Shown one piece after another: positions 63,401 through 64,000 of a stretch of DNA of 64,000 nucleotides. How positions within the stretch are numbered: the stretch's first letter is position 1; every line of letters begins with the position of its first letter. The position numbers and the translations under genes were made by a program. Location: contig OX485806.1 in the NCBI GenBank assembly GCA_950295325.1, positions 3,968,001 to 4,032,000 on the forward strand, given 5' to 3'. The notes under the pieces were generated by a model. The model was not told the origin of the DNA. It did not search any database and was given only the letters and a program-made list of their open reading frames with translations. Origin of the DNA: Polytrichum commune (taxonomy: Eukaryota > Streptophyta > Polytrichopsida > Polytrichales > Polytrichaceae).

Positions 63401-64000
63401 AACATCAGCAGTATCCAGAGTGAAGATGTTCCCAGAATAGGATTGGAAGGAACTGAATTACAGTTTGATATCTTTCACTTCTGCTGCGAAAATAGGTTGG
63501 TTTACAATTAGACTGTGTGGAAAGTAGGGAGCATCCTTTTAGCAGTATGGCAGAAGTATCTAGATAAACAATACATATACTTACCATTTGGTCGGCAGCA
63601 CTTCCCTTGGATTGGCTAAGGAGATTCTCAAGCTCTCGCTTCTCTCCTTCAAGGCGTTCAATGAGCACATGTGCACTATCCCTCTCATCAACCAGCTGTG
63701 TTGTCTCATCAAGAAGTTGAGCTGTCTCATCTCTTAACTTCATTAATTCTGCTTCTTGAGATGCATTAGTTTCCAGTAACGATGCATGCCCAGTTTCACT
63801 GTCTGCTTGCAGTTTAGTAACTCTAGCAAGCAGAACGGCATTTTCCTCCTCTACTAATGAATGCCTTTCTGCCCATTCTTCTTCGCATGTTTCAATTTCT
63901 TTGGCATGTTTCTGAGTTATGTGCCAAAGCCGTTGTTGTAGCTCTTGTTTCTCTTGTTCTGCAGTCGACAACTTCTGAACCCACTCTCTTTCCAGATTTG
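60489..64000 (-). CDS. Long coiled-coil protein, 3' part only (runs off right edge)
   Basis: Minus-strand gene with its four last exons inside the window: 64000 (partial) to 63585, 62862-62777, 62414-61887, 61299-60489, all with GT-AG boundaries and frame-consistent phases (0, 2, 2). About 612 C-terminal residues are visible and almost entirely heptad-patterned, Glu/Leu/Lys-rich coiled coil, ending NLRHK then TAG. Two stretches resemble each other (around EGKLAELEIENRTMVDSIS and LEKLAELEDENEQCAEIIS), suggesting an internally repeated rod. No motor, membrane anchor or other catalytic domain is in the visible part. It could be the tail of a kinesin, a golgin, a filament-like plant protein or another rod protein. 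I cannot decide without the upstream half. Confidence 0.8.

Overview
This window is nuclear DNA from a land plant or a close green-plant relative. Its genes have many GT-AG introns, the coding sequences match plant nuclear families (ADP/ATP carrier with an N-terminal presequence, RABH1/Rab6, GTE bromodomain-NET protein), and the AT-rich spacers and introns are full of small non-autonomous DNA transposons. I cannot name the species. A bryophyte or other early-diverging lineage is possible, but nothing in the sequence fixes it. No bacterial, organellar, CRISPR or phage signal was seen.

Six protein-coding genes can be supported. (1) 9243-11377 (+): mitochondrial ADP/ATP carrier, 3 coding exons, 409 aa. 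(2) 13357-19789 (+): metal-dependent amidohydrolase of the MTA/SAH deaminase type, 10 exons, 474 aa. (3) 25833-29021 (+): RABH1/Rab6 GTPase, 6 exons, 213 aa, C-terminal CVC. (4) about 33728-38474 (+): GTE-type bromodomain-NET protein, 8 recognisable exons, 5' end uncertain. (5) 44074-45276 (-): nucleoside hydrolase superfamily protein in a single coding exon, 400 aa. (6) 60489-64000 (-): the last four exons of a long coiled-coil protein that runs off the right edge. The genes are unrelated housekeeping or trafficking functions, each with its own promoter. I see no operon or functional cluster.

The rest is spacer and repeats. 1-7400 holds a 0.87-kb inverted-repeat element, a tandem array, a 516-bp MITE with perfect 32-bp ends and a ~400-bp tandem duplication just upstream of the carrier gene. 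20-25 kb holds a 720-bp element with an 8-bp target duplication. 39-60 kb is mostly gene-poor and contains further TIR elements (hAT-like, CACTA-like, Harbinger/Tourist-like, possibly pogo-like), a near-perfect 104-nt hairpin and minisatellites. One dispersed family with AAGGTAGATG-type ends has about ten copies, four of them inside introns of three of the genes.

No obviously new multi-gene system is visible. The observations most worth checking are structural: intron 1 of the amidohydrolase gene is built of tandem copies that each replicate the exon-2 splice acceptor and the first codons, including the metal-binding His-x-His; several MITEs share a GGG...TTTACA-type end and a TTA/TAA target duplication; and the amidohydrolase gene is bracketed by direct copies of one ~220-bp repeat. 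All exon boundaries were read by hand from splice consensus, reading frame and family similarity, without transcripts or database searches.
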